Part shown: positions 44,101-54,439 of the stretch, one piece after another
How positions within the stretch are numbered: the first letter of the stretch is position 1
Layout of the letters: the number at the start of each line of letters is the position of its first letter
Source: Limnobaculum parvum
GTDB lineage: Bacteria > Pseudomonadota > Gammaproteobacteria > Enterobacterales > Enterobacteriaceae
Reading direction: 5' to 3'
Assembly (NCBI RefSeq): GCF_003096015.2
Contig: NZ_CP029185.2
Coordinates: 2,762,001-2,826,000, forward strand
Length of the DNA: 64,000 bases
Translations under genes and position numbers: made by a program
Notes under the pieces: model-generated
Databases searched by the model: none
Told to the model about the DNA's origin: nothing
Seen by the model: the letters and a program-made list of their open reading frames with translations, nothing else

Positions 44101-44346
44101 ACGCTCTTTCTCAATGATTTTGCGTACCACTTCCCACTGGATAGGCTCGATATAGGTTGCATCAGCCATGTCTGGGTCGGTCATAATCGTTGCCGGATTG
44201 GAGTTCACCAGAATCACCCGGTATCCCTCTTCACGCAGCGCTTTACAGGCCTGAGCGCCGGAATAATCAAACTCACAAGCCTGGCCGATGACAATAGGTC
44301 CGGCACCCAGAATCAGGATACTTTTTATGTCAGTACGTTTTGGCAT
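41125..44346 (-). CDS. carB: CarB, carbamoyl-phosphate synthase large subunit
   Basis: Makes carbamoyl phosphate from glutamine-derived ammonia, bicarbonate and two ATP, feeding both arginine and pyrimidine synthesis. 1073 residues, as in E. coli. Two homologous ATP-grasp halves ([22 protein letters not shown]... and [21 protein letters not shown]...), an oligomerisation domain, and the C-terminal MGS-like allosteric domain ([15 protein letters not shown]) that senses UMP and ornithine. AGGAG lies inside the carA 3' end. Confidence 0.98.
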   Translation of the reverse strand: MPKRTDIKSILILGAGPIVIGQACEFDYSGAQACKALREEGYRVILVNSNPATIMTDPDMADATYIEPIQWEVVRKIIEKERPDAVLPTMGGQTALNCALELERKGVLAEFGVIMIGATADAIDKAEDRQRFDKAMKKIGLDTARSGIAHNMEEAHAVAADVGFPCIIRPSFTMGGSGGGIAYNREEFEEICERGLDLSPTKELLIDESLIGWKEYEMEVVRDKNDNCIIVCSIENFDAMGIHTGDSITVAPAQTLTDKEYQIMRNASMAVLREIGVETGGSNVQFSVNPKNGRLIVIEMNPRVSRSSALASKATGFPIAKIAAKLAVGYTLDELMNDITGGRTPASFEPSIDYVVTKIPRFNFEKFAGANDRLTTQMKSVGEVMAIGRTQQESLQKALRGLEVGASGLDPKVSLDDPEALTRIRRELKEAGAERIWYIADAFRAGMSVDGVFNLTNIDRWFLVQIEELVRLEEQVAERGINGLDYDFMRLLKRKGFADARLAKLVGFSEAEVRKLRYKHGIYPVYKRVDTCAAEFATDTAYMYSTYEDECEANPTNDRPKIMVLGGGPNRIGQGIEFDYCCVHASLALREDGYETIMVNCNPETVSTDYDTSDRLYFEPVTLEDVLEIVRVEQPAGVIVQYGGQTPLKLARSLEAAGVPILGTSPDAIDRAEDRERFQQAVHRLGLKQPANATVSAIEMAVEKAAGIGYPLVVRPSYVLGGRAMEIVYDETDLRRYFQTAVSVSNDAPVLLDRFLDDAIEVDVDAICDGERVLIGGIMEHIEQAGVHSGDSACSLPAYTLSQDIQDEMRRQVEKLAFELCVRGLMNVQFAVKGNDVYLIEVNPRAARTVPFVSKATGVPLAKVAARVMAGKSLLEQGVTKEVIPPYYSVKEVVLPFNKFPGVDPILGPEMRSTGEVMGVGRSFAEAFAKAMLGSSPNRIPRGRALLSVREGDKARVVDLAAKLLKQGFDLDATHGTAVVLGEAGINPRLVNKVHEGRPHIQDRIKNGEYNYIVNTTEGRQAIEDSKLIRRSALQYKVHYDTTLNGGFATTMAMNADPTEKVISVQEMHQLLK

Positions 44347-45514
44347 GGTTCAAGGCTCCTGATTTATTTTTAGCAGTAGAACGATAAGATTCAATCAGTT
44401 CAATAAAATGGTCGAACAACGGAGCCGCATCATGCGGCCCTGGACTGGCTTCCGGGTGCCCCTGAAAACTAAATGCCGCTTTATCGGTACGGTGAATACC
44501 CTGTAATGTGCCATCAAATAAAGACTTATGCGTAATACGTAAATTTGCTGGCAATGAGGATTCATCTACCGCGAAACCATGATTTTGAGCAGTGATCATA
44601 ACGCGATCGGCGTCGAGATCTTTCACCGGATGGTTACCGCCGTGATGACCAAACTTCATCTTGATGGTTTCAGCACCGGACGCCAAAGCCAGCAGTTGAT
44701 GCCCCAAGCAGATACCGAATACCGGAATATCAGTTTGCAATAATTGGCGAATAGCCTTAATCGCGTAGTCACAAGGTGCCGGATCGCCAGGTCCGTTTGA
44801 CAGGAAAATACCATCTGGATTAAGTTTCAGAACGTCTTCTGCGGAGGTTTGTGCTGGTACCACCGTCAAGCGACAGCCGCGATCCACCAGCATCCTTAGA
44901 ATATTACGTTTTACACCATAATCATAAGCCACGATGTGATAGGGCAATTCGCTGTCATGTTTTACTGCGGGTAAATCATTTTCCAGCGTCCAACTACCCT
45001 GAGCCCAGCGGTAGGGCTCTTTAGTCGTCACCTCTTTTGCTAAATCCATCCCTTTCAGACCGGGGAAGGCGCACGCTTTTTCTAGAGCCAGTTGAACATC
45101 CGGTCGATCGCCAACAATGATGCAACCATTTTGTGCACCTTTCTCTCTGAGCAAGCGGGTCAATTTACGCGTATCAATATCAGCGATAGCAACTATATTG
45201 TGGCGTTTCAGGTATTCTGACAGACCTTCTTGATTGCGGTAGTTACTGGCAATCAACGGCAAATCACGAATAATAAGTCCCTGAGCATGAACGGAAGCGG
45301 ATTCTTCATCTGAAGAGTTCGTGCCGACATTTCCAATATGGGGATAAGTAAGAGTAACAATTTGGCGGGAATACGATGGGTCAGTAAGGATTTCTTGATA
45401 GCCTGTCATTGAGGTATTAAAAACCACCTCTCCAATTGCCATACCGTTGGCCCCGATGGCCCGACCATGAAATTGGGTTCCGTCTTCGAGAACCAGTATC
45501 GCTGTCTTACTCAA
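44330..45514 (-). CDS. carA: CarA, carbamoyl-phosphate synthase small subunit
   Basis: Glutaminase subunit supplying ammonia to CarB. It starts with TTG at 45514 after AGGAGGG; a UUG start is also used by E. coli carA. The class I glutamine amidotransferase triad region is [15 protein letters not shown] with its nucleophile Cys, plus the [11 protein letters not shown]is/Glu. 394 residues: about 12 more than E. coli (tail [13 protein letters not shown]), because the stop is displaced into carB, giving a 17-base overlap instead of a gap. Confidence 0.97.
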   Translation of the reverse strand: MSKTAILVLEDGTQFHGRAIGANGMAIGEVVFNTSMTGYQEILTDPSYSRQIVTLTYPHIGNVGTNSSDEESASVHAQGLIIRDLPLIASNYRNQEGLSEYLKRHNIVAIADIDTRKLTRLLREKGAQNGCIIVGDRPDVQLALEKACAFPGLKGMDLAKEVTTKEPYRWAQGSWTLENDLPAVKHDSELPYHIVAYDYGVKRNILRMLVDRGCRLTVVPAQTSAEDVLKLNPDGIFLSNGPGDPAPCDYAIKAIRQLLQTDIPVFGICLGHQLLALASGAETIKMKFGHHGGNHPVKDLDADRVMITAQNHGFAVDESSLPANLRITHKSLFDGTLQGIHRTDKAAFSFQGHPEASPGPHDAAPLFDHFIELIESYRSTAKNKSGALNHAKTY

Positions 45515-45523
45515 AACACCCTC

Positions 45524-45562
45524 CTAGAATAAATAGTCACAATATATGCATATTAATTCACA
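45524..45562 (-). promoter_or_regulatory. Tandem ARG boxes (ArgR) over carAB promoter P2
   Basis: Minus strand: box 1 TGTGAATTAATATGCATA (45562-45545) fits TNTGAATWWWWATTCANW with one mismatch. Box 2 TGTGACTATTTATTCTAG (45541-45524) has three. They are exactly 3 bases apart, the standard ArgR hexamer spacing. A candidate P2 (-35 TTTCAA 45579-45574, -10 TAATAT 45555-45550) runs into box 1, so arginine would repress it. Confidence 0.85.
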
Positions 45563-45624
45563 ACTATACCTTTTTGAAAGGCACAAAAGAAGCCTTGCTG
45601 GCAAATTTTGGGCAAATTGGGCGC

Positions 45625-45653
45625 ATTCTAATGATCGAACCGTCTTTTGTCTA
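45625..45653 (-). promoter_or_regulatory. carAB promoter P1
   Basis: Minus strand -35 TAGACA (45653-45648), 17-base spacer, -10 TAGAAT (45630-45625). About eight bases downstream lies ATTTGCC, similar to the T-run start of E. coli carP1, where UTP-dependent reiterative transcription occurs. Confidence 0.65.
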
Positions 45654-45737
45654 TCGGAACACACATTTTTTATTGTTTTTTAGCGCTTCAATGTAGAAAT
45701 GTAGATGTAATAGCAAAAAACACCAATAAACTATATT

Positions 45738-45753
45738 TAGAAAACGATTGCTA
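45738..45753 (-). promoter_or_regulatory. PurR-box-like site upstream of carP1
   Basis: Minus strand TAGCAATCGTTTTCTA matches 11 of 16 positions of ACGCAAACGTTTTCGT, including GCAA.CGTTTTC. It lies about 85 bases upstream of the P1 -35; E. coli carAB is also PurR-controlled. Confidence 0.55.
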
Positions 45754-45999
45754 AATCACATAGCAAAGAAAAATAGTATTTTGACGAAAAAAGGGGATAA
45801 ATGCGTTAACAAATGAGACTCAAGGATAAAAAAATCAACTTAATATGTAAAAATAAAGAAAATAGATTAAAATAAAATATTGAATTACAAAAAACAAACA
45901 TTAATAAATTAATTCATTATATATCATAATATTATTAAAAATAAAATCGAGATAATTGAAATATAAAAAATCAAAAATCTCGATTTAAACACCATAAAA
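45754..45999. other. Very AT-rich stretch between carA and dapB
   Basis: No gene seen. Sequence is strongly A+T-rich (runs of A, T, and TAAT-like words), which could hold IHF or PepA sites of the car control region. No terminator hairpin for dapB was found. Confidence 0.4.
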
Positions 46000-46851
<852 letters not shown>

Positions 46852-46964
46852 TTAACTACCAGATTAACGTTCGCCCTGAACGGTGACAAATAAATTTACT
46901 AATTATGCCGAACTAATTAAAAGCTAAGCTTATATTGAAGAAAGGACAAAATGATTAAAATAAA

Positions 46965-46989
46965 AACGGGCTGAATATATCAGCCCGTT
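46965..46989 (-). terminator. Terminator of the ribF-ispH operon
   Basis: 10-bp arms AACGGGCTGA / TCAGCCCGTT around a 5-base loop. The minus strand continues TTTTATTTTAATC. It lies 30 bases after the ispH stop. Confidence 0.9.
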
Positions 46990-47018
46990 CGCGTTTTGCT
47001 CAAAATAGCCGTTCTGGT

Positions 47019-47963
47019 TCAATCAACCTGCTTAACTCTCAGCTCTTTTGGTACTTCAAACACAATACTTTCTTCACGCCCTTCCATTTCTACCGCAGAT
47101 TCTCCACCGAGGGAGCGCAGGCGGGTAATCACCGCCTGAACCAGAACATCAGGTGCAGAAGCACCCGCGGTCACACCGACAGAATTCAGATTTTTCACCC
47201 ATTCTTCCTGGATATCTTCTGCGGTATCAATCAAATAGGCGGGTTTACCGATGCGTTGAGCCAATTCAGCCAGGCGGTTTGAATTAGACGAGTTTTTTGA
47301 ACCAACCACTAGCACCATATCAGACTGTAAAGCTAAATTACGTACCGCTTCCTGACGGTTGGTCGTGGCATAGCAGATATCATCTTTACGTGGCCCGATA
47401 ATATCTGGAAAACGCTCGCGCAGCGCATCAATCACATCCGAAGTATCATCAACAGACAGTGTCGTTTGCGTCATAAAACAGAGGTTCTTCTCATTCTTGA
47501 CTTTTAACTGCCACACATCATCCGGCGACTCCACCAAATACATTCCGCCTTCCTGATTGCTGTACTGCCCCATGGTGCCTTCCACTTCAGGATGGCCAGC
47601 ATGACCAATCAAAATTGCTTCACGACCTTTACGGCTGGCTCGAGCCACTTCCATATGAACTTTGGTCACCAAAGGACAAGTCGCGTCAAACACCGTCAAG
47701 TCACGAGCTTTGGCCTCAGCACGAACCGCCTGAGACACGCCGTGTGCAGAGAAAATCAAAATCGCACCATCGGGAACTTCATTAAGCTGTTCAATGAATA
47801 CCGCACCGCGATCGCGTAGGCTGTCAACAACATAACGGTTATGCACCACTTCATGGCGTACATAAATTGGAGCGCCATAAATCTCCAGCGCACGTTCAAC
47901 AATACTGATAGCCCGGTCGACTCCAGCACAGAAACCTCGCGGATTGGCTAACAATATCTGCAT
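47019..47963 (-). CDS. ispH: IspH (LytB), HMBPP reductase
   Basis: Last enzyme of the MEP isoprenoid pathway, reducing HMBPP to IPP and DMAPP with a [4Fe-4S] cluster. 314 residues; the three cluster cysteines are in [10 protein letters not shown] (Cys12), [11 protein letters not shown] and [11 protein letters not shown]. In E. coli fkpB lies between lspA and ispH, but here only 84 bases separate them. Confidence 0.97.
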   Translation of the reverse strand: MQILLANPRGFCAGVDRAISIVERALEIYGAPIYVRHEVVHNRYVVDSLRDRGAVFIEQLNEVPDGAILIFSAHGVSQAVRAEAKARDLTVFDATCPLVTKVHMEVARASRKGREAILIGHAGHPEVEGTMGQYSNQEGGMYLVESPDDVWQLKVKNEKNLCFMTQTTLSVDDTSDVIDALRERFPDIIGPRKDDICYATTNRQEAVRNLALQSDMVLVVGSKNSSNSNRLAELAQRIGKPAYLIDTAEDIQEEWVKNLNSVGVTAGASAPDVLVQAVITRLRSLGGESAVEMEGREESIVFEVPKELRVKQVD

Positions 47964-47984
47964 TTTTACTCTCCAAATGTATAC

Positions 47985-48014
47985 GGTGTAGTCAGCAACC
48001 TTGCTGGCTACACC
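47985..48014. repeat. Stable hairpin in the lspA-ispH gap
   Basis: 14-bp stem with one T-G pair: GGTGTAG-T-CAGCAA and TTGCTG-G-CTACACC around a 2-base centre. No T-tract follows on the minus strand. It occupies the place of the missing fkpB and may be an mRNA processing or stabilising structure. Confidence 0.6.
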
Positions 48015-48047
48015 GCCAATAAAACCGTTACATCACTGTGACTTGTA

Positions 48048-48536
48048 TTACGTCGGCTTTTTCTCTTTTTTAGAGAAAATAAAACCTTCCAGTACCACCA
48101 TCACCGCCCCGATGCATATGGCACAATCAGCAACGTTAAAAGTTGGGTAGTGCCAATCGCCAATAAAAAAATCAAAAAAGTCGACGACAAAACCATGGTA
48201 CAGACGATCAAACAGATTACCCAAGGCACCGCCGATAATCAGGGTGAAAGCAATATTGCTCCATTTAGCCGTGGCCGCTGTACGGTACATCATCACCATT
48301 AATACGGTGGTAATCGTTATCGCTACGGCTGCCAACGCCCAACGCTGTCCCATAAAGGAACTAAACGCTGCACCATAATTTCTCGCATAGTAGAAATTAA
48401 AGAACGGTAACCAATCAACCGACTCACCCAGACGGAAATTTTTTACTACCCAAAACTTACTGGCCAGATCGACAATCAGCACGACAACCGCCAGCCATAG
48501 CCAGCGGAGTCCGGTAGAACCAATAGATTTACTCAT
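48048..48536 (-). CDS. lspA: LspA, lipoprotein signal peptidase
   Basis: Inner-membrane aspartic protease that cuts prolipoprotein signal peptides after lipidation. The ATG at 48536 shares one base with the ileS stop (TGATG), giving 162 residues ([17 protein letters not shown]); the extra TTG codon in front is unlikely. Four membrane helices; catalytic Asp motifs [18 protein letters not shown], plus NYGAAFS. Confidence 0.96.
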   Translation of the reverse strand: MSKSIGSTGLRWLWLAVVVLIVDLASKFWVVKNFRLGESVDWLPFFNFYYARNYGAAFSSFMGQRWALAAVAITITTVLMVMMYRTAATAKWSNIAFTLIIGGALGNLFDRLYHGFVVDFFDFFIGDWHYPTFNVADCAICIGAVMVVLEGFIFSKKEKKPT

Positions 48537-51352
48537 CAAGAGAACTTACGCTCTTCACCATTGCCGGCAACGTTAGTTACACAGCGACCACAAAGATCCG
48601 GATGTTCTGCATTTTGACCAACATCCAGCGTATAGTGCCAACAACGAGGACATTTAGTGCCCTGAGCTTTAGCCAATCCAACCTTCAAACCTTTAATCAT
48701 TTCGCTTTGTTGTGCATCTGCCGTTGCTTGAGCAATTGGTTCAACTTTGGCACCTGACGTCAGCAACACAAAACGCAGCTCATTTTTAAGCGAATTGAGC
48801 TTATCTGCCAGATCGGCGTCGGCAAATAAAGTCACCGATGCTTCAAGGGAGCCACCGAGTTTCTTATCGCTGCGCGCCTGCTCTAACACTTTGTTTACTT
48901 CACCACGAACCTTCAGCAATTCTTCCCAATAGCTGTCATTCATGCTTTCGCCATCGGCCAGACCGAATAACCCTTGGTACCATTCACCGGTAAACACAAA
49001 CTTCTCACGTTCCCCCGGCAGATAGTTCCAAATCTCATCAGCAGTAAACGACATAACCGGCGCCATCCAGCGAACCAATGCTTCAGCGATATGATACAGC
49101 GCAGTCTGACAGCTACGGCGCGCCAGGCTATCACCTTTTGCGGTGTACTGGCGATCTTTGATGATATCCAGATAGAAAGAGCCCATTTCAACGGAGCAGA
49201 ACTGCATCAAACGTTGAATAACCACATGGAAATCGTAGTTATCATAACTGGCCGCAATTTCATTTTGTGCAGCCAGAGCGCGACCGACTGCCCAGCGATC
49301 CAGAACCACCATCTCTTCTGGTTTCACCATATCTTTTGCCGGATCAAAACCGCTCAGGTTAGCCAGCAGGAAACGCGCGGTGTTACGGATACGACGATAA
49401 GCATCCGCAGAGCGTTTTAAAATTTCATCGGACACCGCAATCTCACCGGTGTAATCCGTTGAGGCTACCCACAGGCGCAGGATGTCGCCACCCAGCTTAT
49501 TCATTACGTCCTGAGGACTAATGGTATTACCGATAGATTTCGACATCTTCCGGCCTTGACCATCCACAGTAAAACCGTGAGTCAGAACCTGACGATAAGG
49601 GGCTTTGCCTTTCATCGCTGTTGAAATCATCAGGGAAGACATAAACCAACCGCGATGCTGGTCTGAACCTTCCAAATACATATCAGCGCTATGGCCGTGG
49701 AATTCAGGTCGTACATCAATTACTGAGGAGTGAGTCGATCCCGAGTCAAACCAAACGTCCAGCGTATCCGGCACCTTCACATAATTATCGGCATCTTCAC
49801 CCAATACGTCTTTTGGATCCAGATCCCACCATGCCTGAATACCATGCTGTTCGACGCGCTGAGCTACCTGCTCCATAATTTCTAAGGCGCGAGGGTGCAG
49901 TTCATCCGTATCTTTATGGACAAACAGTGACATTGGCATACCCCAAGTGCGCTGGCGTGAGATACACCAGTCAGGGCGATTTGCTACCATGTTTTCGATG
50001 CGAGCCTGACCCCAATCGGGGATCCAGCGAACGCCTTTAATCTCTTCCAGAGACTGCTTACGTAAGCCATTTTGATCCATGCTGACAAACCACTGAGGGG
50101 TTGCACGGAAAATAATCGGGGACTTATGACGCCAGCAGCATGGATAGCTGTGCAGCAGTTTTTCAAGGTGTAATAAGGCACCGTGTTCACGCAGTATTTC
50201 AATAATGGCATCGTTGGCTTTAAATACGTTTAAACCATCAAGGCCAGCGCCAGTTCCCGACAGATAGCAACCATCTGGGCCAACCGGATTCGCCACTTCT
50301 AACTGATACTTTTGACCAACCACATAGTCATCAGGACCATGACCAGGCGCGGTATGTACCGCTCCGGTACCCGCATCCAGAGTAACGTGTTCACCCAGTA
50401 CGATTGGTACATCAAAATTCAGGAACGGATGTTTAAAGCGCATCAGTTCTAAATCAGCCCCTTTTGCGCTACCCAGAACTTTCCAGCTATCAATACCGGC
50501 GCGTTTCATCACGCTTTCAACCAAATCGGCAGCCAGAATTAAGTAGTCACTACCCGCCAGAACTAACTGATACTCAAACTCGGGATGCAGAGAAATAGCT
50601 CGGTTTGCCGGTAAGGTCCACGGAGTGGTAGTCCAGATAACCGCATAAACTGAACCAGACAACTGACTTACACCAAACTGGGCCGCGACGGCTACGGGAT
50701 CAACCGCAGCGAAACGCACATCAATAGAATGTGAAGTTTTATCGTAATATTCGACTTCAGCTTCAGCCAGAGACGAGCGGCAGTCAATGCACCAATGCAC
50801 TGGCTTAGCACCTTTATGCAGGTGACCATTGCCGATAATTTTTGCCAGAGAACGAATGATATTGGCTTCAGTCTTATATTCCATCGTCAGGTATGGATGA
50901 TCCCAATCACCCAGCACACCTAAGCGGATAAAATCTTTTTTCTGGCCTTCAACCTGTTCCGCTGCATAGTCACGACAAGCTTTACGGAACTCAGCTGCGC
51001 TGATTTTCTCGCCCGGCTTACCCACAAGCTGTTCCACTTTCAGCTCAATTGGTAATCCGTGGCAGTCCCAGCCTGGTACGTATGGCGCATCATACCCAGC
51101 CATACCTTTTGACTTGATAATTATGTCTTTGAGAATTTTATTTACCGCATGACCAATATGAAGGCTGCCGTTTGCATAAGGAGGGCCATCATGAAGAATA
51201 AAGGTTTTCTTCCCTTTTTTGGCCTGGCGAATCGCACCATACAGGTCAGATTCATACCAATGTTTTAGCATATCCGGTTCACGCGTGGCTAAATCGCCGC
51301 GCATTGGAAAACCGGTTTCCGGCAAATTCAACGTGTTCTTATAGTCAGTCAT
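48536..51352 (-). CDS. ileS: IleS, isoleucyl-tRNA synthetase
   Basis: Class I synthetase charging tRNA-Ile, with editing of Val-tRNA. 938 residues, as in E. coli. HIGH motif in [11 protein letters not shown] near residue 58, CP1 editing domain with [17 protein letters not shown] in [10 protein letters not shown] near 602, and C-terminal zinc-binding CPRCWHY...CGRCVTN. Sits between ribF and lspA in one operon. Confidence 0.98.
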   Translation of the reverse strand: MTDYKNTLNLPETGFPMRGDLATREPDMLKHWYESDLYGAIRQAKKGKKTFILHDGPPYANGSLHIGHAVNKILKDIIIKSKGMAGYDAPYVPGWDCHGLPIELKVEQLVGKPGEKISAAEFRKACRDYAAEQVEGQKKDFIRLGVLGDWDHPYLTMEYKTEANIIRSLAKIIGNGHLHKGAKPVHWCIDCRSSLAEAEVEYYDKTSHSIDVRFAAVDPVAVAAQFGVSQLSGSVYAVIWTTTPWTLPANRAISLHPEFEYQLVLAGSDYLILAADLVESVMKRAGIDSWKVLGSAKGADLELMRFKHPFLNFDVPIVLGEHVTLDAGTGAVHTAPGHGPDDYVVGQKYQLEVANPVGPDGCYLSGTGAGLDGLNVFKANDAIIEILREHGALLHLEKLLHSYPCCWRHKSPIIFRATPQWFVSMDQNGLRKQSLEEIKGVRWIPDWGQARIENMVANRPDWCISRQRTWGMPMSLFVHKDTDELHPRALEIMEQVAQRVEQHGIQAWWDLDPKDVLGEDADNYVKVPDTLDVWFDSGSTHSSVIDVRPEFHGHSADMYLEGSDQHRGWFMSSLMISTAMKGKAPYRQVLTHGFTVDGQGRKMSKSIGNTISPQDVMNKLGGDILRLWVASTDYTGEIAVSDEILKRSADAYRRIRNTARFLLANLSGFDPAKDMVKPEEMVVLDRWAVGRALAAQNEIAASYDNYDFHVVIQRLMQFCSVEMGSFYLDIIKDRQYTAKGDSLARRSCQTALYHIAEALVRWMAPVMSFTADEIWNYLPGEREKFVFTGEWYQGLFGLADGESMNDSYWEELLKVRGEVNKVLEQARSDKKLGGSLEASVTLFADADLADKLNSLKNELRFVLLTSGAKVEPIAQATADAQQSEMIKGLKVGLAKAQGTKCPRCWHYTLDVGQNAEHPDLCGRCVTNVAGNGEERKFS

Positions 51353-51386
51353 TCGATTCTCGGTTCCCTATCTCTCGGCTAGATAT

Positions 51387-52325
51387 TTAAGTCCGTACCG
51401 TTTGCCCAAAATATTCACGGGCGGTCACGACATCATTTTCAATCTGCTGTTTTAAAGCATCCAACGAGGCAAAACGCTGCTCGCTGCGTAATTTTTCTCT
51501 GATAACAACATCAATATGGCGACCATATAGGTTCATATCAACATCTAATAAATGCACTTCAAGCTGTTGGCGTACACCGGAAACCGTGGGCCGTGTGCCA
51601 ATATTGGCTACGCCGGGTAATGGCTTATCGACCAACCCCTGAACTTCTACGGCATACACCCCTTTAATGGGTGCCACTAGTCGCTTCATCGGTAAATTCG
51701 CGGTAGGAAAACCAATGGTTCTCCCTAACTCATCACCATGGACTACCCGTCCACACATACTGTATGGGCGCCCAAGTAAAGATTCTGCCAACGCTAGATT
51801 ATCGTCTCGCAGCGCCTGACGAATGATGGTACTACTGATTCGAGTACCCGACTCGCAAAAACTTTCGCTATCGGCGACAGAAAAACCAACGGTTTCTCCG
51901 GCGGTTTTCAGCAAAGAGAAATCCCCTTGCCGCTTCGCCCCAAAGCGAAAATCATCGCCAACCATTAAAAATTTAACACCCAACAGATCCACCAGCAATC
52001 GAGAAATAAATTGCTCTGCGCTGTTGGCTGCAAAAACAGAATCAAACTTCACGCACAGCAGATAATCGATACCAGCCTGCGCCAGATATTTACACTTATC
52101 GCGTAAACGAGTCAGCCTTGCGGGCGCCTGCTGTGGGGCAAATAACTCCAACGGCTGGGGTTCAAAAATCATCACCATCGTTGGCAGACCCAAACGCTTC
52201 CCTTCTCGTTTTAACTGACGCAGTAACGCTTGATGTCCAAGGTGAACGCCGTCAAAATTACCAATCGTCAAAACACACCCGTGGTGGCGAGGTCGGATAT
52301 TGTGTATACCGCGAATCAGCTCCAT
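51387..52325 (-). CDS. ribF: RibF, bifunctional riboflavin kinase/FAD synthetase
   Basis: Phosphorylates riboflavin to FMN and adenylates it to FAD. 312 residues: N-terminal adenylyltransferase with TIGNFDGVHLGHQ near residue 20 and TRISSTIIRQAL, C-terminal kinase domain with GRTIGFPTANL and GTRPTVSG. First gene of ribF-ileS-lspA-ispH, divergent from rpsT. Confidence 0.97.
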   Translation of the reverse strand: MELIRGIHNIRPRHHGCVLTIGNFDGVHLGHQALLRQLKREGKRLGLPTMVMIFEPQPLELFAPQQAPARLTRLRDKCKYLAQAGIDYLLCVKFDSVFAANSAEQFISRLLVDLLGVKFLMVGDDFRFGAKRQGDFSLLKTAGETVGFSVADSESFCESGTRISSTIIRQALRDDNLALAESLLGRPYSMCGRVVHGDELGRTIGFPTANLPMKRLVAPIKGVYAVEVQGLVDKPLPGVANIGTRPTVSGVRQQLEVHLLDVDMNLYGRHIDVVIREKLRSEQRFASLDALKQQIENDVVTAREYFGQTVRT

Positions 52326-52623
52326 AATCAGTTTTGGGCTCTGTACAGTTGGAAACCATCGATTATAGCAATAGCCGCGCCTAAGGTTAACCCGCGATTA
52401 CGTGATAAACGAAAATCTTCTGTGGTTTATTGCCTTCAGGCGTTAATCTACCGATAAATATACAGTAATGCCTATATCTTCAGCATCTGCATAAAGAAAA
52501 CGCGTTAATTACTGTATTCTGTTGTATAAAGCTGTTAGAATTCTGCGCCATCGATAACCGCGGTGTCGCCCCTTCTTTTTTTAGTAAAAAGAGAAAATGG
52601 CGGCGCTAATTTGCACAAATCCG
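52326..52623. other. ribF-rpsT divergent intergenic region
   Basis: Roughly 300 bases without a gene. It should carry the ribF promoter (not fixed by eye) and perhaps an upstream rpsT promoter. Confidence 0.4.
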
Positions 52624-52652
52624 TTGACAAAAGAAGGTCGAAAGGGCATATT
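52624..52652 (+). promoter_or_regulatory. rpsT promoter
   Basis: -35 TTGACA (52624-52629), 17-base spacer, CATATT (52647-52652). It lies about 47 bases before the rpsT start. Confidence 0.7.
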
Positions 52653-52698
52653 CCTTCGCCTTTAGAATGTCCTCAAGAAACTATTTGGGAGTTGGACC

Positions 52699-52959
52699 TT
52701 GGCTAATATTAAATCAGCTAAGAAACGCGCCATCCAATCTGAGAAGCGCCGCAAGCATAACGCAAGCCGTCGCTCTATGATGCGTACTTTCATCAAGAAA
52801 GTACAAATGGCGATTACAGCAGGTGACAAAGCTGCTGCTCAGGCAGCATTTAATGACATGCAACCAATTGTTGACCGTCAGGCAGCAAAAGGCTTAATTC
52901 ACAAGAATAAAGCTGCGCGTCATAAGTCAAACTTGACTGTACAAATCAACGCTATGTAA
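52699..52959 (+). CDS. rpsT: RpsT, 30S ribosomal protein S20
   Basis: 16S rRNA-binding ribosomal protein. It starts with TTG after GGGAG; the weak UUG start is conserved in E. coli rpsT, where it matters for autogenous control. 86 residues, very basic ([20 protein letters not shown]). A strong terminator follows. Confidence 0.98.
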   Translation: MANIKSAKKRAIQSEKRRKHNASRRSMMRTFIKKVQMAITAGDKAAAQAAFNDMQPIVDRQAAKGLIHKNKAARHKSNLTVQINAM

Positions 52960-52980
52960 TAATGTTGAGCGTTTCTTAAA

Positions 52981-53004
52981 AAAACCGGCATTGCCGGTTT
53001 TTTT
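52981..53004 (+). terminator. Terminator of rpsT
   Basis: 9-bp arms AAAACCGGC / GCCGGTTTT with loop ATT and a T-run of seven, 22 bases after the stop. Confidence 0.92.
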
Positions 53005-53052
53005 ATGTCTACCGTTTATCAAAACGCAACAAACCTTCAGCAACCCAAAAGA

Positions 53053-53379
53053 TCACACTTTAGGAGATGAACTCCACTGCGTCTTCATTTCTATATTACT
53101 ACCATTGCTTAATGTGACAGTAATATCCACCCGTTCGCCCTGAGAAATGCTTAGTTTCATTTGCCCAAGGGCTCGCTCTTTTCTAGCTTCCAGTGAAATG
53201 TTACTCTTTTGAAGGCTTCGGCTCTCTCCCTGACTTCCCTTACGTTGGATCTCTACTGAGATCGTGCATTCACAACTACTATCAAGATTTACCTTTGGAG
53301 TAATGGTGTAGTAGCGGGCATCCTGTTGCGTACTAAACCAAAGCTGGTTACTGAGGGCTGCGACAAGTAAAAAAGACAT
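53053..53379 (-). CDS. csgC: CsgC, periplasmic curli chaperone
   Basis: Small immunoglobulin-like periplasmic protein that stops CsgA from forming amyloid too early. 108 residues with a short signal-like start (MSFLLVAALSNQLWFS) and the Cys-X-Cys pair CEC at 36-38, as in E. coli CsgC (CLC). GAGGAATT precedes the ATG. Third gene after csgB and csgA, but separated from csgA by a terminator hairpin. Confidence 0.88.
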   Translation of the reverse strand: MSFLLVAALSNQLWFSTQQDARYYTITPKVNLDSSCECTISVEIQRKGSQGESRSLQKSNISLEARKERALGQMKLSISQGERVDITVTLSNGSNIEMKTQWSSSPKV

Positions 53380-53407
53380 AATAATTCCTCAGAAGAACCC
53401 AAAAAAA

Positions 53408-53431
53408 CAAAACAGGGCAATCGCCCTGTTT
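53408..53431 (-). terminator. Terminator between csgA and csgC
   Basis: Minus strand arms AAACAGGGC / GCCCTGTTT around 4 bases, then TTGTTTTTTT. It lies 20 bases after the csgA stop and 29 before csgC, so it should limit csgC expression relative to csgBA. Confidence 0.88.
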
Positions 53432-53450
53432 TTACATAGAAGGAACCTAA

Positions 53451-53897
53451 TTAATGTTGGTTAGAGTATGCAACGTTACCCGCACCAGCCTGAGTAACGG
53501 AAATTAAACCGCCGTCATAACTTTGTGATGCACCAGAAACGTTACCACTACCACTTTGAGAAACATAGATTGCCGCTTTATTCGCAGTTTGTGCAGCTAC
53601 GCTCAAGTTATCATTACCAAATTGGTCAACGTTAATTAAACTGTTGTCACCGCTTTGATTGCTGTAAGACTTGTTGCGATCGCCACGCTGCTCAATATCA
53701 GTTAACGATTTATAAGCCTGAGTTTGACTGGCATCAGCAAAGTTACTGGTACCTGCCTGATAGATACGAATTTCAGCAGATGCCCCGGTATATTGAGGCA
53801 CAGTTGGAGCGGGTGGTGCAGGAGGATCATAATGACCAGCCATTGCACTGCCAGAAAGAACTAGTGATGATAACGCAATAATTTTCCACAGTTTCAT
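53451..53897 (-). CDS. csgA: CsgA, major curlin subunit
   Basis: Secreted amyloid subunit of curli fibres. 148 residues: signal peptide of about 20 (ending SAMA), a proline-rich segment (HYDPPAPPAPTVPQY) in place of the Gly-rich N22 of E. coli, then five curlin repeats of about 22 residues with the pattern S/I-x-Q-x-G-x-x-N-x5-Q. Examples are IRIYQAGTSNFADASQ, INVDQFGNDNLSVAAQ and ISVTQAGAGNVAYSNQ. The last repeat ends the protein in QH. Follows csgB. Confidence 0.93.
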   Translation of the reverse strand: MKLWKIIALSSLVLSGSAMAGHYDPPAPPAPTVPQYTGASAEIRIYQAGTSNFADASQTQAYKSLTDIEQRGDRNKSYSNQSGDNSLINVDQFGNDNLSVAAQTANKAAIYVSQSGSGNVSGASQSYDGGLISVTQAGAGNVAYSNQH

Positions 53898-53950
53898 GAT
53901 ACTACCCCGTCGTATATAGGCTTTCTATGATTATCAAAAAACAGTCATTC

Positions 53951-54439
53951 CTAGTGTTGAGTAACTCGAATGGCCATTCCTGACGAATTTTGTATAACAC
54001 CAGCGGACCGGTTTACACCATTTTGAATAATCTGCGTTACGCTCCCTTTACCCTTTTGGATAATGTAAGCTTCATTATCAAAATCTGATTGCTCAATAGA
54101 CGCTGAATTTGCTACTCCGAACTGTGCTATATAAGCCACATTGTTAGCATCAGCCTGAATAATTTCAGCGCTATTAGCGATACCTTTTTGAGCCATAACA
54201 GCCGTGTTATTGCTCCCTGATTGCCTGACCTGCGCCTGATTAGCACTCCCCTTTTGTACGACAATTGCCATATTGGAGGTGCCGTTTTGCTCGATGTTTG
54301 CCCGATTCCCATGTCCAATAACGTTCCCAAAATTCATCGGATAATCTGATGAAACAAATTCAGAACCCGCCATGTCATATTGGGCAATCGATGTAGCAGA
54401 AACAGAAAGCAACGCTAATGCACATATCAATCTTTTCAT
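53951..54439 (-). CDS. csgB: CsgB, curlin nucleator
   Basis: Minor curlin anchored at the cell surface that nucleates CsgA. 162 residues with a signal peptide of about 19 (MKRLICALALLSVSATSIAQ) and five imperfect curlin repeats (ANIEQNGTSNMAIVVQ, AQVRQSGSNNTAVMAQ, AEIIQADANNVAYIAQ, ASIEQSDFDNEAYIIQ, and the last ending in AIRVTQH). AGGGTGAC precedes the ATG. First gene of csgBAC. Confidence 0.92.
   Translation of the reverse strand: MKRLICALALLSVSATSIAQYDMAGSEFVSSDYPMNFGNVIGHGNRANIEQNGTSNMAIVVQKGSANQAQVRQSGSNNTAVMAQKGIANSAEIIQADANNVAYIAQFGVANSASIEQSDFDNEAYIIQKGKGSVTQIIQNGVNRSAGVIQNSSGMAIRVTQH

Noticed and set aside
41426..44373. Many 60-160-codon plus-strand frames opposite carB
   Set aside because: Antisense shadows of a long, well-conserved gene; none has its own start signals or known domain.
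53451..54439. Regular repeats in csgA and csgB considered as a tandem DNA repeat array or CRISPR-like pattern
   Set aside because: The periodicity is in the protein (curlin repeats of about 22 residues); the DNA units are diverged and coding.
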